Positions 51,841 through 59,872 are shown, counted from the first letter of the stretch. The stretch is DNA of 64,000 nucleotides from Sulfopaludibacter sp963835555 (GCA_963835555.1 CAWIGC010000019.1:1-64000), one strand, 5' to 3'. Numbers and translations are program-made. The notes: generated by a model not told the origin, from the letters alone.

Positions 51841-51869
51841 TATATAAGGTTGTTCGTGAAGAAAGTCAA
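51841..51869 (-). promoter_or_regulatory. Sigma-70-type promoter of the basic-peptide gene
   Basis: On the minus strand TTGACT (51864-51869) and TATATA (51841-51846) are separated by exactly 17 bp. This is the closest match to the housekeeping consensus I noticed in the window. The surrounding 100 bp are markedly AT-rich for this genome. Confidence 0.75.
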
Positions 51870-52041
51870 GAAAAAAATGCATCGATCGCGGGTTTCGACT
51901 TTTTCGAGTTGCGCGGCGGCGAAAAATTTTCGCGCGCGCCAGCGGCGCGAACGAAATCCCCACCGCACGCCGCCTCGTAGTATGGGATTGGAAGGACCAA
52001 CGCGCTAAGATCGTACACGGATCGAGGCTGAAGAATTGAGC

Positions 52042-52632
52042 ATGATGTTATTCCCACTGTGGCTGGCGATTCACGCCGCCGGCGGCGATCCCGAGCTGGT
52101 GCAACGCCTGCAACGGCGCGATCCGCAGGCGCTTGCGGAACTCTACGATCGCTACGGGCGGTTGGTCTTCTCGCTGATTTTGCGCATCGTGCGCGATGCA
52201 GGCACGGCCGAGGACCTGGTACAGGAGACGTTCCTCCGGGTGTGGAACCGCGTACAGGGGTTCGATGCCGAGAAGGGCAGCGTGGGGCCGTGGCTGCTGG
52301 CGGTGGCGCGCAATCGCGCGATCGACTACCTGCGCAGCGTGGCGGGCCGGGAGCGCAACGCGGTGGAATACGAAGAGACGGATCATCCGGCGCTTTACGT
52401 GGACATGGAGCACGACATCCTCACCAGCGATCAGGCGCGCATCATCAAGGGCGCGCTTGAGAAGTTGAATGCCAACCAGCGGCAGGTGATTGAGCTGGCC
52501 TACTTCGAAGGTCTTTCTCAAACGGAAATGGCCGAACGCATGGGACAACCGCTGGGCACGGTGAAGACGTGGGTGCGGACGGCGTTGAAAAATTTACGCG
52601 ACGAACTGGGCGCGGCGGCGGTGCCGGCATGA
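52042..52632 (+). CDS. ECF RNA polymerase sigma factor (RpoE/SigK-like)
   Basis: From ATG 52042 the protein has 196 residues; TTG 52036 and ATG 52045 are alternatives. Region 2 is DPQALAELYDRYGRLVFSLI with DLVQETFLRVWNRV and KGSVGPWLLAVARNRAIDYL. Region 4 is LNANQRQVIELAYFEGLSQT with EMAERMGQPLGTVKTWVRTA. It directs transcription of a regulon set by its anti-sigma partner. The next gene starts inside its 3' end (4-bp overlap) and encodes that partner, so the pair is translationally coupled. Confidence 0.93.
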   Translation: MMLFPLWLAIHAAGGDPELVQRLQRRDPQALAELYDRYGRLVFSLILRIVRDAGTAEDLVQETFLRVWNRVQGFDAEKGSVGPWLLAVARNRAIDYLRSVAGRERNAVEYEETDHPALYVDMEHDILTSDQARIIKGALEKLNANQRQVIELAYFEGLSQTEMAERMGQPLGTVKTWVRTALKNLRDELGAAAVPA

Positions 52633-53399
52633 AATGCGAAGAACTGCGGGACCAGTACGAACTCTACGTGTTGGGCTTAGCCGACGAGCCGGAGCGGAGC
52701 GAAATCCGCGAGCACCTGAAGCGGGGATGCGAGGTTTGCATGGCGGAAGTGAAGCGGGCGCGGCGGATGTCTGCGCTGATCGACGGCAGCGTGCCGGCGG
52801 CAGCGCCTTCCCCGAAGCTGCGGCGGCGCATCCTGGCTTCCACCGGATATGAACAGAAGCGCTTCGGCACGGCGCCGTTTCTGGCCGCGGCTCTGCTGCT
52901 TGCGCTGTTCGCGGTGTTCTACTTCAGCGGGCGGGAACGCGACTTCGCGCACCTGGCCACACGCCTGGACGGGGAACTGCGCAACCAGACGATCGAACTG
53001 ACGCGCTTGAACGAGGCGTTCGCCATTCTCAACGCGGCGGACACCACCGTCACGTCATTCGGCGCGGGGCAGGCGCAGCCGCCGAAGGGGAAGGTGTTCG
53101 TGAATCCTTCGCAAGGCGTGCTGCTGATCGCCTCCAATCTGCCGCCCACACAGGCGGGCAAGGCGTACGAGATGTGGGTGATTCCGAACGGTGGCAAAGG
53201 AACGCCGATTCCGGCAGGCGTGTTCCGGTCGAATGGAGACGGCTCAGCGATGCATATCCGGCGCGGGCGCGGTGGATGTGAGCAGCCGGCCGGTGATTGC
53301 CGTGACGGTGGAACCGGAAGGCGGGTCGCCGGGGCCGACATCGGCTCCGCTGTTCGGGGTGGGCGTGCAGTAGGGTCCGGCTACGCCGTGGCCCGATAG
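52629..53399 (+). CDS. RskA-like anti-sigma factor, C terminus frameshifted
   Basis: The frame has 256 residues. The N terminus has a zinc anti-sigma-like motif (EHLKRGCEVCMAEV). A membrane helix lies near residue 85 (FLAAALLLALFAVFYFSG), followed by an extracytoplasmic RskA domain (VNPSQGVLLIASNLPPTQAG, KAYEMWVIPNGGKGTPIPAG). After GDGSAMHI near 53257 the family pattern continues in another frame as AVDVSSRPVIAVTVEPEGGS and ends LFGVGVQ at 53373. The annotated frame instead runs into an Arg/Gly-rich tail to 53399. One indel therefore alters the last 40 or so residues. The sigma-binding half is intact. Confidence 0.8.
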   Translation: MKCEELRDQYELYVLGLADEPERSEIREHLKRGCEVCMAEVKRARRMSALIDGSVPAAAPSPKLRRRILASTGYEQKRFGTAPFLAAALLLALFAVFYFSGRERDFAHLATRLDGELRNQTIELTRLNEAFAILNAADTTVTSFGAGQAQPPKGKVFVNPSQGVLLIASNLPPTQAGKAYEMWVIPNGGKGTPIPAGVFRSNGDGSAMHIRRGRGGCEQPAGDCRDGGTGRRVAGADIGSAVRGGRAVGSGYAVAR

Positions 53400-53779
53400 T
53401 GCGGGCGGGCGAAGAGGGCTTGGGTTTCGGGCTTGGTGAGGGCCCAGAGACCGTAGATACCTAACGCGGTGCCGATGGGGAGGTGCAGCAGGTAGAGCAC
53501 CGACACCACGATCATGAAGACGCGCGACCACGATGCCATCATAAGCAGCCCGACTCCGCCAATCAGGCTGGGAAGCGAAAAGATCAGTAAGACGATGAAC
53601 AAAATTCCGCCGATTCCGCCGAGCACCGGCACAGCTACGGCCGCGTCGCCGGTTTGATCCACCGCTCCTACCAGACCGGCCAGTCCACCGAATAGAAACA
53701 GGAACGCGACCCCCGCCAGAGCGCCCATTCCGCCGAGCACGACGTGCAGAATGCCGATGATCTTGACGTGTTGTTCCAT
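53381..53779 (-). CDS. Small multi-pass membrane protein
   Basis: From ATG 53779 the protein has 132 residues starting MEQHVKIIGILHVVLGGMGA. Three or four hydrophobic helices are visible (VAFLFLFGGLAGLVGAV, GGILFIVLLIFSLPSLIGGV, VFMIVVSVLYLLHLPIGTAL). The pattern is common in small DUF-type inner-membrane proteins, but I cannot name the family. The C terminus (LTKPETQALFARP) is cytoplasmic or periplasmic and short. It converges with the anti-sigma gene. Confidence 0.75.
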   Translation of the reverse strand: MEQHVKIIGILHVVLGGMGALAGVAFLFLFGGLAGLVGAVDQTGDAAVAVPVLGGIGGILFIVLLIFSLPSLIGGVGLLMMASWSRVFMIVVSVLYLLHLPIGTALGIYGLWALTKPETQALFARPHYRATA

Positions 53780-53789
53780 GTCCGCAATG

Positions 53790-55151
53790 CTACTCCCATT
53801 TTCCGGCAAGCGGAGCGGCGGGCTTGGCCAGCGATTGGAAGCGCACCAGGCGAACGCGGTCGGAACCCTTGATGGAGGCGAGCGGCATGAAGCCGCGGTC
53901 CATGAGCAACTCGGCGGCGGATTCGGTCAGCAGAATCTCGGCGCAGGGTTTCAGCTCGCTGGCCCCGTCGGCTTTGTAGATGTGCGCGGGCAGGCTTTCG
54001 ATTTCCTGGACGATGCCGGGCCGCATGCGCCAGCCGTAACGGCTGAAGGCCTCGCCCAGCAGATAGGCACAGGCAATGGCCGGGTTGCCCCAAAGGTAGC
54101 GTTCGTGCTGGGGCGGAACGGGCATCTCTTCGAATCCGAAGGTTTCGGTCTCGTCGGTGGTCGCGCCGTAAGGCAGGCGGAGCAGGAAGCGCGGCATGGC
54201 AAGGCCAATCCAACGCGCCTTGAGGGACTGGCGCAAATCGCCGAACAGCTCTTCCATGCCGACGACGCTGGGCGCGAGGCCGGCGAGGAAGGGCACGTTG
54301 GCGTTCTGGGCGAGCGCGGCGAGGCGCCCGAGCGCCGGTTCGTCGGTCTTGCCGAAAGCATAGAGCCCGGCCATGGCAGCCATGGGTTCGGCTTCGAGGG
54401 CGCGGGCAATATCGGCGAGGCCGGCGCCGCTGGTCAGTTCTTCCTGCGGCAGATCCATCAGATATATCTTCAACTCTTCGCCGGTATCGAGGCGGCGCGT
54501 GAGGAAGTACATTCCGCGCCAGGCGGATTCGAGCGCCTGGAAATCGGGATGATGCAGGAGGGTGCGCATTTCACCGGTGATGGCCTCATCGATCCGGGCG
54601 ATCCACTGGGGCTGGCGGGGATCGGGGCCGGCGGCGCCGTACTTGGTGACGATGTCGCCGATCAAGCGGTCCCAGCCGGTGTGCTCCTCGGGCAGATCGC
54701 GGGGGGCTTCCTCTCCGGTGATCTGGCGGAGCAGGTCCGCGCCGGAGAGTTTGGGAACGGGGGGCGCGGGCGGATTGGCGCGCGGTTCGAGTTCGGCGGC
54801 GGCGGCGGAAAACGTGGCCGGGTCGGACAGCCGCTGGCGCAACTCGCGCAGTTTTTGAAAGAGGGGAAGACCGGCGAGGAGCTGGTCGGGGTGAAAGTCG
54901 TCGAGGTTCCGAAAGCGCACGGGAACTGTGGCGCCGCTCGAAACAAGGTGGAGTTCCGGAGCGAGGAGGGCCAGCACCTGGTCGAAATTATCGCGATCGA
55001 TTTCGATGAGCCGGCGGTTGCGACCGGCGCCACCGCTGAAGTTACCCATCACCAGGATGCGAAATGGTTCATCCGGATCGAGGACGGCCGCGCGGCTGGG
55101 TTTTTCCTCCACATCGATTTCCACGGAAGTGCGTGAGCTGGTGCGAGGCAT
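53790..55151 (-). CDS. Type VI sheath-like protein, TssB-TssC fusion
   Basis: The protein has 453 residues. Residues 25-115 resemble TssB: FRILVMGNFSGG, NRRLIEIDRDNFDQVLALLA, VRFRNLDDFHPDQLL. Residues 175-420 resemble TssC: LHHPDFQALESAWRGMYFLT, EELKIYLMDLPQEEL, WIGLAMPRFLLRLPYG, ERYLWGNPAIACAYLLGEAF. Separate subunits total about 650 residues, so the fusion is compact. In type VI systems TssB and TssC form the contractile sheath. No tube, baseplate, ClpV or membrane-complex gene is visible nearby, so this is an orphan here. It may serve a distant T6SS or another contractile or cargo role. Confidence 0.8.
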   Translation of the reverse strand: MPRTSSRTSVEIDVEEKPSRAAVLDPDEPFRILVMGNFSGGAGRNRRLIEIDRDNFDQVLALLAPELHLVSSGATVPVRFRNLDDFHPDQLLAGLPLFQKLRELRQRLSDPATFSAAAAELEPRANPPAPPVPKLSGADLLRQITGEEAPRDLPEEHTGWDRLIGDIVTKYGAAGPDPRQPQWIARIDEAITGEMRTLLHHPDFQALESAWRGMYFLTRRLDTGEELKIYLMDLPQEELTSGAGLADIARALEAEPMAAMAGLYAFGKTDEPALGRLAALAQNANVPFLAGLAPSVVGMEELFGDLRQSLKARWIGLAMPRFLLRLPYGATTDETETFGFEEMPVPPQHERYLWGNPAIACAYLLGEAFSRYGWRMRPGIVQEIESLPAHIYKADGASELKPCAEILLTESAAELLMDRGFMPLASIKGSDRVRLVRFQSLAKPAAPLAGKWE

Positions 55152-55198
55152 CTATTGACTTTAGCTCAAAACCCGACCCTTGGTACAATAACGCACGC

Positions 55199-55972
55199 GT
55201 GACTAAGTATATTCGTTATCACTCGGGCTCTGACGCCCGCTACGGAATTCTCGACGGCGAGACCGTTCGCGAACTGCAAGGAGATCTGTTCCGCCACTCG
55301 GAGACGGGCGCGACGGCGAAACTCTCCGATGTGAAATTGCTGGCGCCGTGCCAGCCTCCGAAAATATTTGCGGTTGGCCTGAATTATAAAAGCCATCTGG
55401 GGGGCAGGCCGCAACCGGCGCATCCGGAGATTTTTTACAAGCCGGTGACATCGCTGCAGGACCCGGAAGGCGAGATCGTGATTCCGCGCGAGGCCACCGA
55501 CGTTCACTACGAAGGGGAACTGGTAGTGGTGATAGGGAAGCAGACACGGAACGCTTCGCCGGAAGAGGCGCGCGGCTCCATCTTCGGGGTGACGTGCGGA
55601 AACGACGTGAGCGACCGCAACTGGCAACACGGCGAAAAGAAAGATCTGCAGTGGTGGCGCGCCAAAGGGTGCGACACGTTCGCGCCGCTGGGTCCGGCGG
55701 TGGTGACCGGGATCGACTACGGCAATCTGCTGCTGGAGACGCGGCTGAATGGCGAATCGGTGCAGAAACAATTCACCAGCGATCTGATTTTCGATTGTCC
55801 ATCGATTGTGAGCTGGATCAGCGGCTGGGTGACCCTGATGCCGGGCGACCTGATCTACACGGGAACCCCCGGGAGCACACGGAAGATGAAGGCGGGGGAT
55901 GTGGTGGAAGTGGAGATTGAAGGGATCGGGACGCTGCGGAACCGGGTGGCGGGGGTTGGGGTTAGGGATTAG
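55199..55972 (+). CDS. Fumarylacetoacetate hydrolase family protein
   Basis: From GTG 55199 the protein has 257 residues. KIFAVGLNYKSHLGGRPQPA begins the FAH fold, and EIFYKPVTSLQDPEGEIVIP, EGELVVVIGKQTRNASPEEA, FGVTCGNDVSDRNWQ and GDLIYTGTPGST are conserved. The metal-binding acidic residues (VHYEGELVVVIG) are present. Such enzymes cleave C-C bonds in catabolic diketo acids or act as oxaloacetate/acylpyruvate hydrolases, and the substrate is unclear. The stop codon lies inside the first unit of the G-rich repeat array that follows. Confidence 0.9.
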   Translation: MTKYIRYHSGSDARYGILDGETVRELQGDLFRHSETGATAKLSDVKLLAPCQPPKIFAVGLNYKSHLGGRPQPAHPEIFYKPVTSLQDPEGEIVIPREATDVHYEGELVVVIGKQTRNASPEEARGSIFGVTCGNDVSDRNWQHGEKKDLQWWRAKGCDTFAPLGPAVVTGIDYGNLLLETRLNGESVQKQFTSDLIFDCPSIVSWISGWVTLMPGDLIYTGTPGSTRKMKAGDVVEVEIEGIGTLRNRVAGVGVRD

Positions 55973-56032
55973 GGGTGGGGGTTAGGGGTGGGGGTTAGGG
56001 GTGGGGGTTAGGGGTGGGGGTTGGGGGTGGGG
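55968..56032 (+). repeat. Five tandem copies of a 13-bp G-rich unit
   Basis: Units of GTTAGGGGTGGGG start at 55968, 55981, 55994, 56007 and 56020. The first begins with A and the last has GTTGGGGGTGGGG; the middle three are identical. Each unit contributes two runs of four or more G, so the array can form several G-quadruplexes on the plus strand. It overlaps the stop codon of the FAH gene and leads into a gene that has lost its expected signal peptide. Confidence 0.95.
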
Positions 56033-56111
56033 AATAGTGGCTCGCTGCGCTCGCGGGTGCCGGGACGCGTTCTCACAAGACTCGAAGCCGGCGCAAGGAG
56101 CCCCACCGGCA

Positions 56112-56552
56112 ATGGCGATTGCTCTTCGTGCGGAGCACAACACAGTCAGATCGGGCGACCCTGTTTTGTTGAAGGTGTCGCTGAGCAACCGCTCCAGCCA
56201 TGGGATTACATTCGGCTACGACAGGACCCGCGACATCGTTGATTTCGATGTCTTAGACGAAACTGGGCGGTTCGCCCAGGACAAGCGGCCAGGCTACCAC
56301 AACGGGCGGCTCGACCTTGAGCAGTTGGCTCAAACAACGACCGCCGATCAACTCATCAAGAGCGGAGTTCTAACTGGGAATGTTGTCTGGGTTACCTTGA
56401 AGCCTGGCGGGACTTTCGTTCAGACGATTGAGATCGGCAAGTACTTCGACCTGGCGAAGCCAGGAGCCTACAAAATTGCGGTACAACGGCCCGATCCGGA
56501 AACGGCAAGCCTGGTGAAATCGGACGCAATCGAATTGACCGTGACGAAATAA
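56112..56552 (+). CDS. Hypothetical Ig-like domain protein without its signal peptide
   Basis: From ATG 56112 the protein has 146 residues: MAIALRAEHNTVRSGDPVLL, KVSLSNRSSHGITFGYDRTR, then VWVTLKPGGTFVQTIEIGKY and KIAVQRPDPETA. The beta-sandwich pattern is that of secreted Ig-like or proteinase-inhibitor-like domains, but no signal peptide is present. Upstream codons (to 56001) run through the G-rich repeat and encode an unlikely Gly/Trp-rich leader. The original N terminus may have been lost when the array formed. The function is unknown. Confidence 0.55.
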   Translation: MAIALRAEHNTVRSGDPVLLKVSLSNRSSHGITFGYDRTRDIVDFDVLDETGRFAQDKRPGYHNGRLDLEQLAQTTTADQLIKSGVLTGNVVWVTLKPGGTFVQTIEIGKYFDLAKPGAYKIAVQRPDPETASLVKSDAIELTVTK

Positions 56553-56576
56553 TCGCCACCGCGGGGGCGGGAAAGG

Positions 56577-57020
56577 TGGCGCGAGCGAAACTGGCGGCGG
56601 ACCACATCATGGAGCCGGCGGTGGCGGTGTTGCCGGCGGCCTTATCGTAGGGCCAGTTGTTGGTGTAGGAGTGAGCGGCCAACTGGCGGCTGGCGGCAAG
56701 GTCATTCGCGGGAGTGCCGCCGCCTTCGGCAAGGCGCGTTCGAGTTGGCCTTCGACGAAGAGCTTGTTGTAGCGCTCGACGATGGAATTCCATCCGGCGA
56801 GTTGTCCGGCGGTGAAGACCAGGACGCCGTTGGCATAGCGGTTGGTTTTGATTTCCTCGACGACCTCGGCGTCCACGGCGGCTTTTGGCGCCGGTGCCGA
56901 GGGCATCGTAAGCGGGCGCTTTGGCGTGGCGCATGGCGCCATTGGGACCGGTGACGCGGTCCGGGATGGGTGCGCGGGAGCAGTACATCATAACGCCGCC
57001 CACCACGACAGTGAATCCGA
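56577..57020 (-). pseudogene. Nitric oxide reductase (norB-type) remnant
   Basis: Minus-strand pieces in different frames resemble the N-terminal part of quinol-type NorB: GVMMYCSRAPIPDRVTGPNG, then EVVEEIKTNRYANGVLVFTA and GQLAGWNSIVERYNKLFVEG, then AAHSYTNNWPYDKAAGNTAT and GSMMWSAAS. The segment that normally links the first two (with the GKxVFQxYGLM region) is missing, frames shift at least twice, and no catalytic-domain sequence with heme-binding His follows. It is a degraded, truncated copy. The identification rests on motif memory and should be tested by translated alignment. Confidence 0.5.
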
Positions 57021-57056
57021 ATTAATTAAGTTAATTGACAGGCCAGGAGTCCTGTC

Positions 57057-57407
57057 TTACAGCCAGGAAGTGCCGAGGCTATAGAGAAGGATGGCGAGGA
57101 CGGTGAGGGTAAAGCCTACGTAGAGTCGGTCGCCTTCGATGGCAAAAGCGACGAGGGAAAAGACGACGCGCGCCACGGGGGTGGCGATGAGGATCAGGAG
57201 GCCCAGGAGAATCAGCGCTTGGGGGTGCGGCAGCGTGGAGAAGGCGTGGAGCCCCTGAACGTCCGGATGGAAGGGGCGATAGGCGGGCGTTATGTCTCCG
57301 GCGGTGGCCAGATACCAGACGCCGCCGGCGAGCACTACGGCAGCGGCCAGGATGACTCCGGCGCGCAGAAGCTGGCCGATGATCTGATCCATGCGGTCGT
57401 CGGTCAT
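57057..57407 (-). CDS. DUF1634 membrane protein
   Basis: The protein has 116 residues with three membrane helices (GVILAAAVVLAGGVWYLAT, ALILLGLLILIATPVARVVF, LYVGFTLTVLAILLYSLG). The start MDQIIGQLLRAGV and TPVARVVFSLVAFAIEGDRL are typical of DUF1634 (PF07843), whose genes commonly sit behind TauE/SafE exporter genes. Its start overlaps the exporter stop (ATGA), confirming coupled translation. It is likely an accessory subunit of the exporter. Confidence 0.85.
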   Translation of the reverse strand: MTDDRMDQIIGQLLRAGVILAAAVVLAGGVWYLATAGDITPAYRPFHPDVQGLHAFSTLPHPQALILLGLLILIATPVARVVFSLVAFAIEGDRLYVGFTLTVLAILLYSLGTSWL

Positions 57408-58240
57408 TTCATTCCTCCGGAGATTCCGTTGTACATCATCTCCACGGCCAGAAGCCCGATGACGCCGGCGAAGATGAGGCGCAGAGATTTGATTTGTGCT
57501 CCGGCCAGGTGGCGCGCGCCGGCGAGCGATCCGCCCAGTACGCCCAACATCACGGGCATAGCGAGACCGGGTTCGATATAGCCGCGGCTCAGGTAGATTC
57601 CGGCGCTGGCGGCCGCAGTGACTCCGATCATGAAATTACTGGTGGTGGTGGAGACTTTGAACGGGATGCGCATGAGCTGGTCCATAGCGATGACTTTCAT
57701 GGCTCCGGAACCGATGCCGAGAAGGCCGGAGAGCAGGCCGGCGGTGAACATGAGGCTGAACCCGGCTTTGACGCGTTGCACGTGGTAGCGGATGGAGCCC
57801 TGGGGTCCGGGATAAGCGCCATCGAGATGTAAGCGGACGGCCAGGGGATTGGGCTGCGCGTCGAGATGATCGGGCGGAGCATTGAAGGAGTGCCAGGCGG
57901 AGTAGAGCAGGACGGCGCCGAAGATAATGGCCAAGGCAGAGCCCGGAACCACGGCGGTGAGATGCGCTCCCACCACCGCGCCCAGCGTAGTGGCGATTTC
58001 GAGAAACATACCGACGCGGACATTCGCGAAGCCCTCGCGCACATAGGCAGCGGCGGCGCCGGAAGAAGTGGCGATCACCGAGACCAGGGACGCGCCCATG
58101 GCGTAGTGAATATCGACACCGAGGAGGAGCGTAAGGACTGGCGTGACCACGACGCCTCCGCCGAGGCCGGTAAGAGATCCGAGAAAGCCGGCTAGCGCGG
58201 AAGCGGCGAAGACTGCCAGGGAGAAAGTGGAAAGGTGCAT
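57404..58240 (-). CDS. TauE/SafE-family anion exporter
   Basis: The protein has 278 residues with eight or so membrane helices. GFLGSLTGLGGGVVVTPVLT near residue 18 and GLLSGLLGIGSGAMKVIAMD near residue 170 are the two internally repeated family motifs. Family members export sulfite, sulfoacetate or related anions, and the substrate here is unknown. The DUF1634 gene is translationally coupled downstream. A strong terminator-like stem ends about 20 bp before the ATG at 58240, so expression may be controlled by attenuation. Confidence 0.88.
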   Translation of the reverse strand: MHLSTFSLAVFAASALAGFLGSLTGLGGGVVVTPVLTLLLGVDIHYAMGASLVSVIATSSGAAAAYVREGFANVRVGMFLEIATTLGAVVGAHLTAVVPGSALAIIFGAVLLYSAWHSFNAPPDHLDAQPNPLAVRLHLDGAYPGPQGSIRYHVQRVKAGFSLMFTAGLLSGLLGIGSGAMKVIAMDQLMRIPFKVSTTTSNFMIGVTAAASAGIYLSRGYIEPGLAMPVMLGVLGGSLAGARHLAGAQIKSLRLIFAGVIGLLAVEMMYNGISGGMK

Positions 58241-58260
58241 GCCCGTTGTGAGGATATATT

Positions 58261-58361
58261 AAAAAAGGGCGGGATCGCACCCGCCCTTGGTTGTTGCCCG
58301 GGAGGCAACAGCGTGTAGACTCACAGAGTCGCAGGGTTTCAGCGCCATTTGAAACCGCTGC
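58261..58361 (-). ncRNA. Structured leader or small RNA with intrinsic terminator
   Basis: Four perfect or near-perfect stems follow one another: an 11-bp stem with one bulge (58331-58341 with 58350-58361), GACTC-ACA-GAGTC (58318-58330), a 7-bp stem TGTTGCC/GGCAACA (58292-58310), and GGGCGGG/CCCGCCC (58267-58286) followed on the minus strand by six T. The last is a rho-independent terminator located just before the TauE/SafE start codon. The set could be a riboswitch-like attenuator or an independent small RNA. No known class was recognised, and the plus strand would fold similarly but lacks the T-run. Confidence 0.55.
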
Positions 58362-58486
58362 GGCTACGTTATGTTTTGATAGTAAGACTAAATCGTAACG
58401 CTTACCATACAGCGAAGATTGTATTCTCTCGCGAAGCAGGCAGTGGGGAGAATAGGGTGTAGCTCAGGAGATAAAATATCTATAGA

Positions 58487-59872
58487 GTGGCTGGCGGTTT
58501 AAGTAAGCAAGCTGTGCTGCGCGCGGGTTACGGCGCGGTGATCGCCGTGCTTGTGTTGTCGGCGGTGGAGGCGTATCGCATTCAGGCGAGCGTTTCCCGG
58601 CAGCAGCTTGAAATCTACCGCAGTTATGTGGACCAGGAAGGGACCCTGAGCGTGCTGCGGCGGAATTTGTGGCTGGCGGGCAACGACATTCGCGATTTCT
58701 TCATCAGCACCACGCCGGCGCAGGCGGTTCAACTGCGGTCGCAGATTGAAGCGCTGCGGAACGAGGACGAAGCGGCCTTGCAGCACATGGAGCGGCTGCC
58801 TCGCATGAGCGCGACGGCGGCCACTTTGCGCAAGAGTCTGGGAGAATTCTGGGCCACGATGGCGCCGCTGCCGGACACCATGCTGAACGTATCCAACGAG
58901 GGACAGTTCGCGTTTCTGCAGGATGTGATTGTCCCGCGGCGCGGGCAACTTTATACGGCCCTGTTGGATCTCACCGCGGCGGATCAGGAGAAACTGCAGC
59001 AAAGTGAGAAGGATTTTGCCGACACGCGGCGCAGGGCCGCCGAGCGGCTATTGATGATGCTGGTGCTGAGCGTATTTCTGGGGATTGTGGTGGCCCGGCT
59101 GAGCGTGCGTCATGCCGAGAACCTGGAACAGGAAGCGGACCGGCACTTCGCCGCGGTGGAGCAGACCAGGCAGGAGCTGCAGCAGCTATCGGCGCGGCTG
59201 CTGGAGGTAGAAGAAGAGGGGCGTAGGAAGCTTTCCCGCGAGTTGCACGACGAGATCGGGCAGACGCTGGCGCTGCTGCAGATCGAGATCTCGCACGCGC
59301 AGGCGGCGTTGGGCGACGGGCCGGAGGCGGCGCGGGAGAGGCTGGCGCGCGCCCGGGAACTGGCGGAGCGGACGGTGCAGAGCATCCGCCATATTTCGGG
59401 AGTCTTGCGTCCGGCGCTGCTGGACGATTTGGGATTGGTGCCCGCGCTGCAATTTCAGTTAGAGGATTTCCTGCGCCGGAGTAACATCGCCTGCGAATTT
59501 GTGGAAGAGGGTGTGGCCGACGTGCTGCCGGACACGGTAAAAACGTGTGTCTACCGGGTGGTGCAGGAGGCGCTGCATAACTGCGAGAAACATTCGGGGG
59601 CCAACCGGGTTCGTGTAGTGGTGCGGCAGCTTCCGGAATGCCTCGTGGTGGAGATTGAAGACAACGGCCGCGGTTTTCGCATGAACGAGCAAAGGATGCC
59701 TTACCGGACCAGCGGTCTGGGACTTTTGGGACTGCGGGAGCGCGCCGCCAACGCGGGGGGGACGCTGCTGCTGGATTCGGCTCCCGGGCAAGGCACGCGC
59801 ATTGCGCTGCGGATTCCGCTTTCGCCGGGGCTGCCGGCGGAATCTCCGAGCCGGAAGGAAGTGAACGCCTGA
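58487..59872 (+). CDS. NarX-type sensor histidine kinase
   Basis: The protein has 461 residues with a GTG start. A membrane helix near residue 15 and another near 187 (LLMMLVLSVFLGIVVARLSV) flank a helical sensor domain (residues 35-180). The HisKA_3 motif VEEEGRRKLSRELHDEIGQT with the phospho-acceptor His is near residue 255, followed by SIRHISGVLRPALLDDLGLV. The HATPase_c boxes are VVQEALHNCEKHSGANRVRV (N box), VVEIEDNGRGF (G1) and TSGLGLLGLRERAANAGGTL (G2). It is coupled by a 1-bp overlap to its response regulator. Ligand unknown. Confidence 0.93.
   Translation: MAGGLSKQAVLRAGYGAVIAVLVLSAVEAYRIQASVSRQQLEIYRSYVDQEGTLSVLRRNLWLAGNDIRDFFISTTPAQAVQLRSQIEALRNEDEAALQHMERLPRMSATAATLRKSLGEFWATMAPLPDTMLNVSNEGQFAFLQDVIVPRRGQLYTALLDLTAADQEKLQQSEKDFADTRRRAAERLLMMLVLSVFLGIVVARLSVRHAENLEQEADRHFAAVEQTRQELQQLSARLLEVEEEGRRKLSRELHDEIGQTLALLQIEISHAQAALGDGPEAARERLARARELAERTVQSIRHISGVLRPALLDDLGLVPALQFQLEDFLRRSNIACEFVEEGVADVLPDTVKTCVYRVVQEALHNCEKHSGANRVRVVVRQLPECLVVEIEDNGRGFRMNEQRMPYRTSGLGLLGLRERAANAGGTLLLDSAPGQGTRIALRIPLSPGLPAESPSRKEVNA

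Noticed and set aside
58455..58485. GGGTGTAGCTCAG sequence resembling a tRNA 5' half
   Set aside because: No matching acceptor or T arm follows, and the histidine kinase gene begins at 58487.
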